Shown: positions 46,753 to 57,815, counted from the stretch's first letter. The stretch is DNA of 64,000 nucleotides from Aliivibrio sifiae (GCF_002954715.1 NZ_MSCP01000001.1:1582118-1646117); one strand, 5' to 3'. The notes: a model not told the origin generated them from the letters alone. Numbers and translations are program-made.

Positions 46753-46994
46753 ACACTAAACCATTATTAGTTTAATTGGCGCTCTTATTAAAATACTCAA
46801 TATTTCTAAGGTTTTCCAATTTTTTTGCCATTTCAGCCAAATTTCTCCATTTTGTTTGATAGATGTTATTTTTATGCTGTTATTCAGCCTACAAACTGTG
46901 ATTAATTCAACATTTCGCTAATCACTGCTTGTCGTCACTTTCCAGATCAACCACACTGCTACTAATTATAGTGTGATAAGTAAGTATAAAAATT
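46753..46994. other. Promoter region between moaA and ybhK
   Basis: This AT-rich divergent region must hold both promoters. I see no gene and no firm promoter. Confidence 0.4.
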
Positions 46995-47873
46995 ATGAAT
47001 AAGCATCAAATTGTCGCTATTGGTGGCGGACACGGCTTAGGACGCGTTCTTGCTGCATTAAGTGATTTTGGCAGTAATGCTACAGGGATAGTCGCTACCA
47101 CGGATAATGGAGGCTCTACAGGCCGAATTAGAGAATGCCAAGGCGGCATTGCTTGGGGTGACACTCGTAACTGCATAAATCAGTTAATTACTGACCCATC
47201 AATCAGTTCAATGATGTTTGAGTATCGCTTTAAAGGCCAAGGCGAACTTCATGGACATAACCTTGGAAACTTAATGCTCACTGCATTAGACAATCTCAGC
47301 GTTCGTCCATTAGACGCCATCAATTTAATTCGTAATATGCTAAAAGTTGAAACTCAGATCATTCCGATGTCTGAACATCCTTCTGATTTAGGAGCCTTAA
47401 CAAAAGACTTACGCAAAATTTCAGGGGAAACTAACGTTGATGATATGGATGAGCTGCCTTTACGTTTATTTTTAGATCCAGAAGTACCAGCGACTCTAGA
47501 AGCGATTCAAGCTGTTAGACATGCAGATTTAATTTTACTTGGTCCGGGAAGTTTCTTAACAAGTATTATGCCCCCATTACTTCTCCCTGGTTTAGGTAAA
47601 GCAATTGGAGCCAACAAAAAGGCCAAAGTAGTTTTTATTGATAACTTATCAAAAGAGTTTGGTCCCGCGGGAAAAATGGACCATAAAATGATGCTGGATT
47701 GGTGCGAACGAGCATGTTCAGGAAGAAAAGTGGACGTTATTTTAACAGATAAAGAGTTAGTGGAATTACAATCAGAATATAATTGTAAAACCACTGATCT
47801 TGCTTCATTGAATCACGATTGGCGCCATGATAGAGATAAATTGAAACAAGCGATAATTAGCTTACTTAACTAA
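46995..47873 (+). CDS. ybhK: YvcK/CofD-like protein (YbhK)
   Basis: The 292-residue protein is of the gluconeogenesis factor/CofD-like family. IGGGHGLGRVLAALSDF (about 8-24) is the nucleotide-sugar loop, TDNGGSTGRIR follows, and LGPGSFLTSIMPPLLLPGL (about 180-198) is also conserved. Enzymes of this fold bind UDP-sugars; Bacillus YvcK acts in cell-wall/carbon balance. E. coli ybhK also neighbours moaA, which supports the name. It converges on luxU and overlaps its end by 12 nt. Confidence 0.88.
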   Translation: MNKHQIVAIGGGHGLGRVLAALSDFGSNATGIVATTDNGGSTGRIRECQGGIAWGDTRNCINQLITDPSISSMMFEYRFKGQGELHGHNLGNLMLTALDNLSVRPLDAINLIRNMLKVETQIIPMSEHPSDLGALTKDLRKISGETNVDDMDELPLRLFLDPEVPATLEAIQAVRHADLILLGPGSFLTSIMPPLLLPGLGKAIGANKKAKVVFIDNLSKEFGPAGKMDHKMMLDWCERACSGRKVDVILTDKELVELQSEYNCKTTDLASLNHDWRHDRDKLKQAIISLLN

Positions 47874-48197
47874 AAGCTGACGATAAGCAAGCTCAGTACC
47901 ACGCGCAATATTTACAAATTCGGAGATATTGCGCTCAACCCATTCTTGTTGATGCTGCTTTGCTTTTTCTTCAATATTAATTGCCATGCTTGCCAATTTA
48001 TCAGCACCAAAACTGCCGGCACTGCTTTTAAGACAATGACTAATCTCTCTGACCTTCTCAATTTCAGGCTGAGTACTGAGCGTACAAATAAAGTCATCTA
48101 ACTCATCACAAAAAATACCAAAAAGAAAAGGGACGTTTTCATCTCCAACTTCCTGAACTAATTGATTCACTGCTTTCTGGTTTATATACTGACTCAC
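47862..48197 (-). CDS. luxU: Phosphorelay protein LuxU
   Basis: The 111-residue single-domain histidine phosphotransferase has the phospho-accepting His in SHCLKSSAGSFGA (His54). It relays phosphate from the quorum-sensing hybrid kinases to LuxO. It starts 14 nt after luxO and is co-transcribed. Low cell density keeps the relay phosphorylated. Confidence 0.93.
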   Translation of the reverse strand: MSQYINQKAVNQLVQEVGDENVPFLFGIFCDELDDFICTLSTQPEIEKVREISHCLKSSAGSFGADKLASMAINIEEKAKQHQQEWVERNISEFVNIARGTELAYRQLLVK

Positions 48198-48211
48198 AGT
48201 AATACCCTCTG

Positions 48212-49630
48212 CTATTTATCATCCCATGATTGTAATTTTCTATATAGTGTAGATGGGCTCACCTCTAATCGTTTAGCGGCCTGTGGAATATTCCCATCAC
48301 ATAGAGCAATTGCAGTTTCAATAATCTTCTTTTCTGACTTCCAGAGTGGAATAATCGTCTCTTTGGGTAAATTAACGACTTCATTCACTATATTATTTTT
48401 CGATATAAGAGAACTACTTACTTCATTTTTAGATGCAATATCTGAACCAGAATTTAATTCTAATGATAATGGCGGTGGTAGCATAGAAAGAGTGACTTCT
48501 TTCCCTCTGTTTAAAACCACCACATTTCTGATTACATTTTGTAATTGCCGAACGTTACCAGGCCAATCATAATGTGCAAATCTTTCGGTTACATCAGGGC
48601 TAAATGTTATAAACTCACGACCTTCTTCATGAGAAAAGTGACCTAATATTGAGTGAGCAATTTCAATAACATCATTACCACGCTCACGCAATGGCGGAAG
48701 AACAAGTGGAATAACATGCAATCGATAATATAAATCTTCACGGAAGCGACCGGCTTGAACTTCAAGCCAAGGGTCTCTATTTGTCGCACAAACAAACCTA
48801 ACATCAACTCGGCTCATTTTGGAAGAACCGACTTTTTGAAAAGTCCCTGTTTGGATAAAACGTAATAGCTTAGTTTGTAAATCCAAGTCCATTTCACACA
48901 ATTCATCTAGGAATAGAGTCCCACCATCCGCTTGTTCGGCTGCCCCTTTTCTATCGACAGAAGCGCCTGTAAATGCCCCTTTTACGTGACCAAACAACTC
49001 ACTCTCTATTAAGTCTTTAGGTATCGCAGCACAGTTAATCGCAATGAATGGAGCATCTCCACGCTTACTCGCAGCATGAATAGCCTCTGCACATACTTCC
49101 TTACCTGTGCCCGATTCTCCTGTAATAAATACAGTTGCTTTACTCGGTGCCGCAGAATCAATAGTTCGATAAACCTGATTCATTTGAGAGCTACTACCAA
49201 TGAAGCCCTGATACTGTTTATTGGACTTGTCTGGATTTTCTTTTATTTCATCTTGATCTTTTTGTGCGCGACGTAACGCATTATTAACCGTAACCCTAAG
49301 TCTATCGGCTTCGCAGGGTTTGATTAAAAAATCTTGAGCCCCAAGTTGCATGGCTTCTACCGCGGCATCAATTGAACCATGTGCAGTCATTAGAACAACT
49401 GGAACTTCTTTATTATGCTTTCTAATTTCGGCTAATACATCAAAACCTGTCATATCAGGCAGACGCAAATCAAGTAATACTAAGTCAGGTACACGTAAGG
49501 CCACGGCTTCTATCGCTTCACACCCTCTAGCTACAACATTAATTTCCACACCAAGTGGATTAAGATAAGAACGATATAGCGCAGCAACTGAAGCAGTATC
49601 TTCAACCATTAATAAGTATTTTTTCTGCAT
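48212..49630 (-). CDS. luxO: Quorum-sensing response regulator LuxO
   Basis: The 472-residue sigma-54 activator has a receiver domain (1-120; phospho-accepting Asp54 in [10 protein letters not shown]), an AAA+ domain (about 140-375; Walker A GESGTGKE 171-178, sigma-54 loop GAFTGA 218-223) and a Fis-type DNA-binding end (about 430-470). When phosphorylated at low cell density it activates qrr1, which silences the LitR/LuxR-type master regulator. Two LuxO boxes and the qrr1 promoter lie in the divergent gap. Confidence 0.96.
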   Translation of the reverse strand: MQKKYLLMVEDTASVAALYRSYLNPLGVEINVVARGCEAIEAVALRVPDLVLLDLRLPDMTGFDVLAEIRKHNKEVPVVLMTAHGSIDAAVEAMQLGAQDFLIKPCEADRLRVTVNNALRRAQKDQDEIKENPDKSNKQYQGFIGSSSQMNQVYRTIDSAAPSKATVFITGESGTGKEVCAEAIHAASKRGDAPFIAINCAAIPKDLIESELFGHVKGAFTGASVDRKGAAEQADGGTLFLDELCEMDLDLQTKLLRFIQTGTFQKVGSSKMSRVDVRFVCATNRDPWLEVQAGRFREDLYYRLHVIPLVLPPLRERGNDVIEIAHSILGHFSHEEGREFITFSPDVTERFAHYDWPGNVRQLQNVIRNVVVLNRGKEVTLSMLPPPLSLELNSGSDIASKNEVSSSLISKNNIVNEVVNLPKETIIPLWKSEKKIIETAIALCDGNIPQAAKRLEVSPSTLYRKLQSWDDK

Positions 49631-49665
49631 AATAAAAACGAGCTACCTGTAATAAACCTAAGAAT

Positions 49666-49678
49666 TTGCATTATGCAA
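49666..49678. promoter_or_regulatory. LuxO binding site 1
   Basis: TTGCATTATGCAA matches the LuxO consensus TTGCA-N3-TGCAA perfectly. It lies about 135 bp before the qrr1 start. Confidence 0.85.
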
Positions 49679-49699
49679 CTGCAGAATGCAAATTTCAAT

Positions 49700-49712
49700 T
49701 TGCAATTTGCAA
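49700..49712. promoter_or_regulatory. LuxO binding site 2
   Basis: TTGCAATTTGCAA is a second perfect LuxO consensus, about 100 bp before the qrr1 start, 34 bp from site 1 (about three DNA turns). Confidence 0.85.
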
Positions 49713-49773
49713 ATAAACTGTGACTTTACGCGTTTTTTAGACTTAATTGCCTTAAAATCTTAAGTGAAAAAGT

Positions 49774-49789
49774 TGGCACACTACCTGCT
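49774..49789 (+). promoter_or_regulatory. Sigma-54 promoter of qrr1
   Basis: TGGCAC-N5-TTGC-like sequence: TGGCAC and CTGCT, with the invariant GG (49775-49776) and GC (49787-49788) correctly spaced for -24/-12. Transcription should start near 49801. Confidence 0.9.
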
Positions 49790-49800
49790 ATATGTATATT

Positions 49801-49905
49801 GACCCTTTAAGCCAAAGGGTCACCTAGCCAACTGACGTTGTTAGTGAAATTTACTTTCACATGAACAATAAAGCCAACCGGGACATTGCGGTTGGCTTCT
49901 TTTTT
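49801..49905 (+). ncRNA. qrr1: Quorum regulatory small RNA Qrr1
   Basis: The RNA begins GACCCTTTAAGCCAAAGGGT (first stem-loop) and continues with the conserved Qrr core CACCTAGCCAACTGACGTTG, then an AT-rich part. It ends in the terminator AAGCCAACCG/CGGTTGGCTT plus Ts (49871-49905). With Hfq, Qrr sRNAs base-pair with mRNAs of the master quorum regulator (litR here). The single copy next to luxO is typical of V. fischeri. Length about 105 nt. Confidence 0.93.
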
Positions 49906-49935
49906 GCCTAAATTTTGTATTTTATAAAATTCTCA

Positions 49936-51966
49936 TTAACTGTTCGTAATAAATTGACGTCTTAATCTATCAATTTCATCCCTTATTTGAGCAGCCAATT
50001 CGAATTCTAAATCCTTAGCATGTTGATACATCTTAGTTTCTAACTTATTAACTTCTTTATCTAATTGCTGTGGTGTCATCGATTGATAACTTGCACCCTC
50101 TTCTGCCACTTCCGATAATTTAATCTTTGGAGCAACGATTTTGCGCTTGTTCTTCGTCATATCACCCAATTCAAGGATATCAGCAACGTCTTTTTTCAAT
50201 GCCGTAGGGACAATACCCAACGCTTCATTATGTAAAATCTGTTTTTCTCGTCGTCTTTCTGTTTCGCCTATCGCTTTTTCCATTGATCCTGTAATTCTAT
50301 CTGCATATAAAATAGCTTTACCTTCTAAATTACGAGCTGCGCGACCTATTGTTTGAATTAATGAGCGTTCGGAACGTAAAAAGCCTTCTTTATCTGCATC
50401 TAAGATCGCAACCAAAGACACCTCAGGCATATCCAAACCTTCACGTAATAAGTTGATACCAACTAACACATCAAACTTACCTAAACGTAAATCACGAATA
50501 ATTTCGACGCGTTCAACCGTATCAATATCCGAGTGTAAATATCTAACCTTAACCCCGTGTTCATCAAGGTATTCAGTTAAATCTTCAGCCATTCGTTTGG
50601 TTAACGTAGTTACAAGTACACGTTCACCCACTTTTGTTCTTATCCGGATTTCTGATAAGAGATCATCAACTTGAGTTCCAACCGGACGTACTTCAATAAG
50701 TGGGTCAAGCAATCCTGTTGGTCTTACTACTTGTTCAGCGATGTCTTCACCCGATTTTTCAATCTCATACTTTCCTGGGGTGGCCGAAACATAAATAGTT
50801 TGTGGTGCTAACGCTTCAAATTCATCAAAACGCATTGGCCTATTATCTAAAGCTGATGGAAGTCTAAAGCCGTATTCAACCAAATTCTCCTTACGAGAAC
50901 GGTCACCTTTATACATTGCACCAATCTGAGAGACCGTAATATGTGATTCATCGATGATCAATAAACCATCTTTTGGTAAATAGTCGAATAACGTGGGTGG
51001 CGCCTCACCTTCAGGACGGCCACTCAAATAGCGAGAATAGTTTTCGATACCTGAACAAAATCCCAATTCATTCATCATTTCGATATCAAATTGAGTACGC
51101 TGAGTGATCCTTTGCTCTTCAACTAATTTATTATTCGCTAATAATTCTTTTTGTCGTATCGCCAAATCTATTTTAATTTGTTCAATTGCCTCAAGCACTT
51201 TTTCTCTTGGTGTAACATAATGAGTTTTAGGATAAATAGTGCAACGCGGCATATCTTTCGTTATGATCGAACCAGTAAGAGGGTCAAATTTACTAATACG
51301 CTCCACTTCTTCATCAAACAATTCAATTCTAATTGCTTCATGCTCTGACTCGGCAGGAAAAACATCAAGCACCTCTCCACGAACACGAAAAGTACCGCGT
51401 TCAAATGCCATGTCATTACGTTTATATTGAAGCTCTGCTAAACGGCGTAAAATATCTCTTTGATTAACAATATCTCCACGGCGTAGATGAAGCATCATAC
51501 TTAAATAAGCTTGCGGATCTCCAAGACCATAAATGGCAGATACTGAAGCAATAATAATGGCGTCTTTACGTTCCAATAACGCTTTAGTTGCCGACAACCG
51601 CATTTGTTCAATGTGCTCATTCACAGAAGAGTCTTTTTCTATGAAGGTATCAGTTGTTGGTACATACGCTTCTGGTTGGTAATAATCAAAGTAAGATACG
51701 AAGTACTCCACTGCATTATTTGGGAAAAATGCTTTCATTTCACCATACAACTGAGCAGCTAACGTTTTATTATGAGCCATGATCACGGTTGGTCGCCCCG
51801 AATGCGCGATTACATTTGCTAAAGTAAATGTTTTTCCCGATCCAGTAACCCCAAGCAGTGTTTGATGAGCAAGTCCATTCTCTAAACCTTCATTCAACGT
51901 CTTAATTGCTTGAGGCTGATCACCTGCTGGCTGATAGTTCGAAATTAATTCATACGCATTGGCCAT
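49936..51966 (-). CDS. uvrB: Excinuclease ABC subunit B
   Basis: The 676-residue helicase-like DNA repair protein has Walker [11 protein letters not shown] (about 38-47), the damage-clamping beta-hairpin region ([20 protein letters not shown]), helicase motifs including DESH, and a C-terminal UVR coiled coil (about 635-670) that contacts UvrC. It is monocistronic. The terminator of qrr1 at its end may stop both transcripts. Confidence 0.97.
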   Translation of the reverse strand: MANAYELISNYQPAGDQPQAIKTLNEGLENGLAHQTLLGVTGSGKTFTLANVIAHSGRPTVIMAHNKTLAAQLYGEMKAFFPNNAVEYFVSYFDYYQPEAYVPTTDTFIEKDSSVNEHIEQMRLSATKALLERKDAIIIASVSAIYGLGDPQAYLSMMLHLRRGDIVNQRDILRRLAELQYKRNDMAFERGTFRVRGEVLDVFPAESEHEAIRIELFDEEVERISKFDPLTGSIITKDMPRCTIYPKTHYVTPREKVLEAIEQIKIDLAIRQKELLANNKLVEEQRITQRTQFDIEMMNELGFCSGIENYSRYLSGRPEGEAPPTLFDYLPKDGLLIIDESHITVSQIGAMYKGDRSRKENLVEYGFRLPSALDNRPMRFDEFEALAPQTIYVSATPGKYEIEKSGEDIAEQVVRPTGLLDPLIEVRPVGTQVDDLLSEIRIRTKVGERVLVTTLTKRMAEDLTEYLDEHGVKVRYLHSDIDTVERVEIIRDLRLGKFDVLVGINLLREGLDMPEVSLVAILDADKEGFLRSERSLIQTIGRAARNLEGKAILYADRITGSMEKAIGETERRREKQILHNEALGIVPTALKKDVADILELGDMTKNKRKIVAPKIKLSEVAEEGASYQSMTPQQLDKEVNKLETKMYQHAKDLEFELAAQIRDEIDRLRRQFITNS

Positions 51967-52395
51967 TTATAACACTCCACATGGACTCATATTATCTAGG
52001 ACATACACACTAACAAATCCACTCTTATTTTTATAGAAACTCTTAATTATAAAAGTTTTCCCCAACAACGGTTAAAATACATTCGAATTTAGTATTTACT
52101 CTAATATTTGAATAAAAAATATACATATCGCATATTCAAACAGCAACGATGCTATAACACATTGATTTTATGTATACAAAACACCCAAAGCAGAGTACCC
52201 ATACTCTAGAAGCCTCGCCACAGCTAGCTTTAAGGAAGTTAATATAGTTTCATTAACATACTTATCCACAGTTTTAGTGGATAACTACCCACAAGCATTG
52301 ATGGATATAGCCTAGAGGTGATGTCAACGATTTTTTATGGAAAATAGACTCAATTGATGACAAAAAAATCAAGTCTCTTTTCTCTCTTTTTGCGC
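51967..52395. other. Intergenic region uvrB / tRNA-Asn
   Basis: No gene is seen. It holds the hairpin AGAGTA-CCCA-TACTCT (52192-52207) and the inverted DnaA-box pair (52262-52284). The uvrB promoter should lie at the left; a SOS (LexA) box is not evident. Confidence 0.45.
52262..52284. promoter_or_regulatory. Inverted pair of DnaA boxes
   Basis: TTATCCACA (consensus) faces AGTGGATAA (reverse of TTATCCACT) with 5 bp between, forming TTATCCAC/GTGGATAA. It could bind DnaA, far from any origin gene in this window. Confidence 0.5.
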
Positions 52396-52424
52396 TTGAC
52401 AGTTTATTTTAGACTCGTTAATAT
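52396..52424 (+). promoter_or_regulatory. Sigma-70 promoter of tRNA-Asn
   Basis: TTGACA (52396-52401) and TAATAT (52419-52424) are spaced by 17 bp, about 18 bp before the mature tRNA. Confidence 0.85.
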
Positions 52425-52442
52425 CGTCCGCCTAAAACCAAT

Positions 52443-52518
52443 TCCCTTTTAGTTCAGTTGGTAGAACGCCGGACTGTTAATCCGTATGTCGCTGGTTCAA
52501 GTCCAGCAAAGGGAGCCA
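52443..52518 (+). tRNA. tRNA-Asn (anticodon GTT)
   Basis: The 76-nt gene has acceptor stem TCCCTTT/AAAGGGA, D arm AGTTCAGTTGGTAGAAC, anticodon loop CTGTTAA (anticodon GTT), T loop GGTTCAAGTCC and encoded CCA. It stands alone with its own promoter and terminator. Confidence 0.97.
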
Positions 52519-52525
52519 AATTTTA

Positions 52526-52558
52526 AAGCCTTGTCTAAATGACGAGGCTTTTTTTTAT
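52526..52558 (+). terminator. Terminator of tRNA-Asn
   Basis: AAGCCTTGTC pairs with GACGAGGCTT (one wobble), followed by a long T run. Confidence 0.85.
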
Positions 52559-52662
52559 CTTTTTTTTGCTTAAAGAGTAAAAACCTATTCTTTCTAAGGT
52601 TGTTATCAGGCTCTTAAAGTCCGATAATAACCAGATCATCTATTATCATAAAAATCATTGGC

Positions 52663-53244
52663 ATGACTGAGTATCTATTACTACTTGTTGGTACTGTTTT
52701 AGTGAACAACTTTGTACTGGTTAAGTTTTTAGGTCTTTGTCCATTTATGGGCGTATCTAAAAAACTAGAAAGTGCAATCGGAATGGGCCTTGCTACAACA
52801 TTTGTCCTTACATTGGCTTCTGTATGTTCATACCTTGTTGAAACCTATGTTTTAGCCCCTCTTGGCATTGAATATTTACGCACCATGAGTTTCATCCTTG
52901 TGATCGCGGTTGTTGTTCAATTTACTGAAATGGTCGTACACAAAACAAGCCCTACTTTATATCGTGTTCTTGGTATATTTTTACCTTTAATCACGACGAA
53001 CTGTGCTGTTCTCGGCGTGGCGTTACTTAATGTTACTGAGAATCATAATTTCATTGAATCCATCATTTATGGTTTTGGTGCTGCCGTTGGTTTTTCATTA
53101 GTTCTCATTCTCTTCTCTGCTATGCGTGAACGTATTGCTGCTGCTGATGTTCCTTTGCCTTTTAAAGGTGCATCTATTGCAATGATCACCGCAGGTTTAA
53201 TGTCTTTAGCCTTCATGGGCTTTACTGGTTTAGTGAAATTATAA
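52663..53244 (+). CDS. rsxA: Electron transport complex subunit RsxA
   Basis: The 193-residue inner-membrane protein has six helices in the RnfA/NqrE layout, with [12 protein letters not shown] near the start and [12 protein letters not shown] in the middle; each carries a Cys that can hold the membrane 2Fe-2S cluster shared with RsxE. It is part of the ion-coupled Rnf/Rsx complex that in E. coli reduces SoxR. First gene of rsxABCDGE-nth. Confidence 0.96.
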   Translation: MTEYLLLLVGTVLVNNFVLVKFLGLCPFMGVSKKLESAIGMGLATTFVLTLASVCSYLVETYVLAPLGIEYLRTMSFILVIAVVVQFTEMVVHKTSPTLYRVLGIFLPLITTNCAVLGVALLNVTENHNFIESIIYGFGAAVGFSLVLILFSAMRERIAAADVPLPFKGASIAMITAGLMSLAFMGFTGLVKL

Positions 53245-53246
53245 AC

Positions 53247-53828
53247 ATGAGTTCAATTCTAATCGCTGTTATTGCTATTGCTGCACTGGCCTTAATCTTT
53301 GGATTAATTCTCGGCTTCGCATCAATTAAATTTAAAGTTGAATCAGATCCTATCGTTGAACAGATCGACGCTATCTTGCCGCAGACACAATGTGGTCAAT
53401 GTGGCTATCCCGGCTGTAAACCTTATGCAGAAGCTATTGCCAATGGCGATGTGATAAACAAGTGCCCTCCTGGCGGACAAGCGACAATTGAAAAGTTAGC
53501 TGACCTTATGGGGGTTGATGTACCAAGTGCTGATGATGAAGTTGTAAACATAAAAAAAATCGCGTTTATCCATGAAGACATGTGTATTGGCTGTACCAAA
53601 TGTATTCAAGCCTGTCCTGTTGATGCCATTGTGGGTGGTACAAAAGCATTACATACCGTCATTGAAGCAGAATGTACTGGTTGTGATTTATGCGTTGCTC
53701 CTTGCCCAACTGATTGTATTGAAATGATCCCTGTAAGCACGACACCTGATAACTGGAAGTGGGATTTAAATACAATCCCTGTTGTTAATATCCCGGCAGA
53801 TAAGCCTTCTCAAACATCGGAGCTGTAA
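53247..53828 (+). CDS. rsxB: Electron transport complex subunit RsxB
   Basis: The 193-residue ferredoxin has an N-terminal membrane helix (about 5-25), the Fe4S4 motif [13 protein letters not shown] and CPPGG (about 48-75), and two CxxCxxCxxxCP ferredoxin clusters ([12 protein letters not shown] and [12 protein letters not shown]). It passes electrons between RsxC and the membrane subunits. Gap to rsxA is 2 nt. Confidence 0.96.
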   Translation: MSSILIAVIAIAALALIFGLILGFASIKFKVESDPIVEQIDAILPQTQCGQCGYPGCKPYAEAIANGDVINKCPPGGQATIEKLADLMGVDVPSADDEVVNIKKIAFIHEDMCIGCTKCIQACPVDAIVGGTKALHTVIEAECTGCDLCVAPCPTDCIEMIPVSTTPDNWKWDLNTIPVVNIPADKPSQTSEL

Positions 53829-53831
53829 CCC

Positions 53832-56120
53832 ATGTTGTCCATTATCGAACAAATTAAACAAGGCCAACTATGGGACTTTCATGGTGGTATTCATCCACCT
53901 GAAAATAAAACAATTTCAACTCAAAATACGATTCAGCAAGCCGGCGTTCCAAGTGAGCTTATTTTGCCACTAAAACAACATATTGGTGGTAAAGGTGACA
54001 TTTTAGTCACTGTTGGTGAACATGTATTAAAAGGTCAACCGCTCACGCAAGGTAATATTGCAATGTGTGTACCTATTCATGCGCCAACGTCTGGCATAGT
54101 AACAGCAATAGAGCCAAGAACGGTTGCTCACCCTTCAGGTTTAACTGATCTTTGTATTGTTATTGAGTCGGATAATAAAGACCAATGGATTGAAGGGCGA
54201 AATCCTATCTCTGATTTTTCCACTCAAGATCCAATAGATCTGATTGAACGTATTCGTCAATCAGGCATTTCAGGTATGGGTGGTGCAGGCTTCCCTACCA
54301 GTAGAAAACTACAAAGTGGTATTGGCAAAGCAGATATATTAATTATTAACGCCGCAGAATGTGAACCTTATATCACTGCCGATGATCGTTTAATGCAAGA
54401 TTATGCAGAGGAAGTGGTAACTGGTATTAAAATCCTCCAACATATATTAACGCCTAAATTAGCCGTTATCGGTATTGAAGATAATAAACCAGAAGCAATA
54501 AAAGCATTAAATAAGGTAATTACTGATCATGATAATATCGTGATCCGAGTAATCCCAACAAAATACCCATCAGGTGGCTCTCGCCAGTTAGTTAAAATTT
54601 TAACAGGTAAAGAAGTTCCTGCTAGTGGCCGATCTACAGATATAGGCGTTATCGTACAAAACGTAGGTACTATTTTTGCTGTTAAACGTGCGATCTGTGA
54701 CGCTGAACCTTTAATTGAACGAGTCGTCACATTGACTGGAAATAGTCTTGATATCCCGGGAAATTTTTGGGTTCGCTTAGGGACGACTGTTGATCATTTA
54801 ATGACATTAGCTGGTTATAAAGCCGATAAAAAACATCCTAGAATTATTATGGGTGGTTCGTTAATGGGATTTACTCTCCCACATAAACAGATCCCTATAA
54901 CGAAAATTACTAACTGTATTATTACGCCAGATAGAAAAGAGCTGCCTCTTTATAATCATGAAATGGCTTGTATTCGTTGTAGTAGCTGTGCTGACGCCTG
55001 CCCTGCGGCTTTATTACCTCAACAATTGTATTGGTACGCAAAATCAGAAGAGTTTGATAAATGCGAAGAATACCATTTATCTGATTGTATTGAGTGCGGT
55101 GCTTGTGCTTATGTTTGCCCAAGTGAGATCCCTCTGGTTCAATATTATCGCCAAGCAAAATCAGAAATTTACGCTCGCAAGCAAGATGCGCAAGCGGCTG
55201 ATCGTGCCAAAGTTCGTTTTGAAGAAAAGAATGCCCGAATGGAGCGTGATAAAGCAGAACGCGAAAACAAATTCAAACTGGCTGCAGAAAATCGACGTAA
55301 AGAAATGAAAACAGAAGTGACTTCTGGTTCAGGAAATGACGCTATTACTGCTGCAATTGCGAGAGTCAAAGCCCAAAAAGCGGCTGAAGAATCCGGTGTC
55401 GCCAGTCCTAAACCTGCTGTTGCTGCTGCCATTGCTCACGCTAAAGCGAAACAAGCAGAAGCAGCCAAAGCTAATACCGCTGAACCTGATAATTCTGAAA
55501 TGGCAAAATTACGTGAAGAGCGTAAACAACAAGCTCGTGAACGAAAAGCAAATCTTGCAGCAGAAAATAATAACTCTGAAGCTAATAGTATAGGCTCGGA
55601 AGAAACAGTAGATACAGCTAACAAAAAAGACGCAGTTGCGGCTGCCATCGCCCGTGCAAAAGCACGCAAAGCAACACAAGCTGGTAAAGATAATAAATCA
55701 AATGAAACAGTCACAACAACGGCTGTTGAAAATGATGAAACAACTGAATCAGCCGATCCTAAAAAAGCGGCTGTAACGGCAGCTATCGCACGAGCAAAAG
55801 CACGTAAAGCAGCGCAAGCAGATAAAGACAGTAAATCAAATGAAACAGTCACAACAACGGCTGTTGAAAGTGATGAAACAACCGAATCAGAAGACCCTAA
55901 AAAAGTAGCTGTGGCGGCAGCTATCGCACGAGCAAAAGCACGCAAAGCAGCACAAGCTGAAAAAGAAACTGAATCAGATCAACCTGTCACTGAAACGACC
56001 GTTGAAAATGATGAAACTTCTGAACCAACAGACCCTAAAAAAGCAGCGGTAGCCGCTGCAATAGCGCGAGCAAAAGCACGCAAAGCAGCACAACAAATTG
56101 AAAAAAATAAGGAAGAGTAA
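53832..56120 (+). CDS. rsxC: Electron transport complex subunit RsxC with long repeat tail
   Basis: The 762-residue protein's core (about 1-440) has an NADH/FMN-binding region ([21 protein letters not shown]) and two 4Fe-4S clusters ([12 protein letters not shown] and [12 protein letters not shown]). A long Ala/Lys/Arg-rich tail follows (about 450-762) with tandem units of [20 protein letters not shown]; the last 46-residue unit occurs about three and a half times. The core accepts electrons from NADH; the tail role is unknown. Confidence 0.95.
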   Translation: MLSIIEQIKQGQLWDFHGGIHPPENKTISTQNTIQQAGVPSELILPLKQHIGGKGDILVTVGEHVLKGQPLTQGNIAMCVPIHAPTSGIVTAIEPRTVAHPSGLTDLCIVIESDNKDQWIEGRNPISDFSTQDPIDLIERIRQSGISGMGGAGFPTSRKLQSGIGKADILIINAAECEPYITADDRLMQDYAEEVVTGIKILQHILTPKLAVIGIEDNKPEAIKALNKVITDHDNIVIRVIPTKYPSGGSRQLVKILTGKEVPASGRSTDIGVIVQNVGTIFAVKRAICDAEPLIERVVTLTGNSLDIPGNFWVRLGTTVDHLMTLAGYKADKKHPRIIMGGSLMGFTLPHKQIPITKITNCIITPDRKELPLYNHEMACIRCSSCADACPAALLPQQLYWYAKSEEFDKCEEYHLSDCIECGACAYVCPSEIPLVQYYRQAKSEIYARKQDAQAADRAKVRFEEKNARMERDKAERENKFKLAAENRRKEMKTEVTSGSGNDAITAAIARVKAQKAAEESGVASPKPAVAAAIAHAKAKQAEAAKANTAEPDNSEMAKLREERKQQARERKANLAAENNNSEANSIGSEETVDTANKKDAVAAAIARAKARKATQAGKDNKSNETVTTTAVENDETTESADPKKAAVTAAIARAKARKAAQADKDSKSNETVTTTAVESDETTESEDPKKVAVAAAIARAKARKAAQAEKETESDQPVTETTVENDETSEPTDPKKAAVAAAIARAKARKAAQQIEKNKEE
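55635..56100 (+). repeat. 138-bp tandem repeats in rsxC
   Basis: Equivalent Val codons lie at 55635, 55773, 55911 and 56049, exactly 138 bp apart. Each unit encodes [14 protein letters not shown] followed by an acidic, Thr-rich spacer of about 30 residues. The DNA copies are highly similar, so unit number could change by recombination. Confidence 0.85.
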
Positions 56121-56122
56121 CA

Positions 56123-57178
56123 GTGGCCTTTTTTATCACTAGCTCACCACATGCTCACAGTAAAAAGAGCACAAGAACCATAATGAAACTGGTTGCCTTA
56201 GCAACAATACCCGGTTTACTCGCTCAAACTTACTTTTTTGGTTGGGGAACATTCTTACAAGTTCTGATTGCTATAGTTACTGCAATTTCAGCAGAAGCAT
56301 TTGTATTAAAGTGTCGAAAAAGACCACTTAAACCTTATATCAGTGACAATAGTGCCTTACTAACAGGGGTATTACTTGCTCTTGCTATTCCACCACTCTC
56401 TCCTTGGTGGATAACGGTTATTGGTGTGATATTTGCCATCGTCATTGCTAAACACTTATATGGCGGATTAGGACAAAATCTCTTTAATCCTGCAATGGCT
56501 GCTTATGTAGTGCTATTGATCTCTTTTCCTGTACAAATGACTACTTGGTTACCAGTAAAAGAATTACTTACTGAAACCATCAGTTTTTCTGATTCCATCT
56601 GGTTAATACTTAATGGATTAAGCCAAGACGGCTTTTCTGTACATCAACTCACTATGAATGTTGATGGAATGACAATGGCTACACCACTAGATACCGTAAA
56701 GACAGGCCTCAAAGCCGGACTGACGACCAATGAAATTTTAACTGCGCCTATTTTTAATAGTATTGCAGGACTAGGTTGGTTATGGGTAAATATTGGTTTC
56801 TTACTTGGCGGTCTTTTCTTACTCCAACAACGTCTTATTCATTGGCACATTCCTGTGAGCTTTTTAGCAAGTCTATTTATAATAAGTAGCTTATTTGCTC
56901 TTTTCTCACCAGATACTGCTACATCGCCGCTATTTAATCTATTCTCTGGGGCGACGATGCTCGGTGCTTTCTTCATTGCAACCGACCCCGTTTCTGCGGC
57001 AACAACACCTAAAGGCCGTTTATATTATGGCGCTCTTATTGGCGCTCTAGTTTACATTATTCGTACTTGGGGTGGCTTCCCTGACGGAGTTGCTTTTGCG
57101 GTTCTCTTAACCAATATGTGTGTACCTTTAATTGACTACTACACAAAACCAAGAACTTACGGCCACAAAAAAGGGTAA
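56123..57178 (+). CDS. rsxD: Electron transport complex subunit RsxD
   Basis: The 351-residue membrane protein has about nine helices; the [10 protein letters not shown] segment (about 175) is where RnfD/NqrB proteins hold a covalent FMN on a Thr. It starts with GTG 2 nt after rsxC. Its C-terminal end includes [18 protein letters not shown]. Confidence 0.94.
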   Translation: MAFFITSSPHAHSKKSTRTIMKLVALATIPGLLAQTYFFGWGTFLQVLIAIVTAISAEAFVLKCRKRPLKPYISDNSALLTGVLLALAIPPLSPWWITVIGVIFAIVIAKHLYGGLGQNLFNPAMAAYVVLLISFPVQMTTWLPVKELLTETISFSDSIWLILNGLSQDGFSVHQLTMNVDGMTMATPLDTVKTGLKAGLTTNEILTAPIFNSIAGLGWLWVNIGFLLGGLFLLQQRLIHWHIPVSFLASLFIISSLFALFSPDTATSPLFNLFSGATMLGAFFIATDPVSAATTPKGRLYYGALIGALVYIIRTWGGFPDGVAFAVLLTNMCVPLIDYYTKPRTYGHKKG

Positions 57179-57182
57179 TTTT

Positions 57183-57815
57183 ATGCTACAAACGATGAAA
57201 AAAAGCAGCCTTGTTTTGGTCTTATTTGCTATTGCTTCAACCGCATTAGTTACCATTACTTATACGTTAACTAAAGACCAAATTGCTTACCAACAACAGC
57301 AACAATTATTGTCAGTATTGAATCAAGTAGTACCAACTAAGCAACATGACAATGAATTATTTAAAGCTTGTACCCTAATCTCAAATGTAGATGCACTAGG
57401 CACAGAGGAAGCAATGCCAATCTATTTAGCTTCATTAAATGGCAACCATTCTGGTGCTGCAATTGAAGCTATCGCACCTGATGGTTATAGCGGTGCAATT
57501 AAAATTATCGTCGGTGTTGATGCTAACTCAATGGTAACAGGCGTTCGTGTATTATCGCATCAAGAAACCCCTGGATTAGGCGATAAAATTGATACAAGAA
57601 TTACCCGCTGGGTTGATGGATTTCTAGGAAAAAGTGTAGATTCAGCCAACGACAGTAGTTGGGCAGTTCAAAAGGACGGTGGTCAATTTGATCAATTTAC
57701 TGGTGCCACAATTACACCTAGAGCCGTAGTTAAAGCCGTAAAAAAAGCAGTTTGGTTTTATAAAACACACCAAGATGAACTGCAAACTCTTCCACTTAAT
57801 TGTGAGGCTAACTAA
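57183..57815 (+). CDS. rsxG: Electron transport complex subunit RsxG
   Basis: The 210-residue protein has an N-terminal helix (about 9-29) and a periplasmic FMN-binding domain; the FMN-holding Thr lies in [11 protein letters not shown] (about 178). The ATG at 57183 is preferred over an upstream in-frame start inside rsxD, as it directly begins the membrane anchor [12 protein letters not shown]. Confidence 0.94.
   Translation: MLQTMKKSSLVLVLFAIASTALVTITYTLTKDQIAYQQQQQLLSVLNQVVPTKQHDNELFKACTLISNVDALGTEEAMPIYLASLNGNHSGAAIEAIAPDGYSGAIKIIVGVDANSMVTGVRVLSHQETPGLGDKIDTRITRWVDGFLGKSVDSANDSSWAVQKDGGQFDQFTGATITPRAVVKAVKKAVWFYKTHQDELQTLPLNCEAN

Noticed and set aside
55436-55945. 169-codon minus-strand frame opposite the rsxC tail
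   Set aside because: It exists only because the repeated GC-rich codons of rsxC leave the other strand free of stops.
55635-56100. CRISPR-like array
   Set aside because: Regular 138-bp periodicity is explained by in-frame protein repeats; no short palindromic repeats with unique spacers exist in the window.
57132-57182. Upstream start for rsxG inside rsxD
   Set aside because: The added residues are an out-of-frame reading of the rsxD end; the ATG at 57183 begins the expected membrane anchor.
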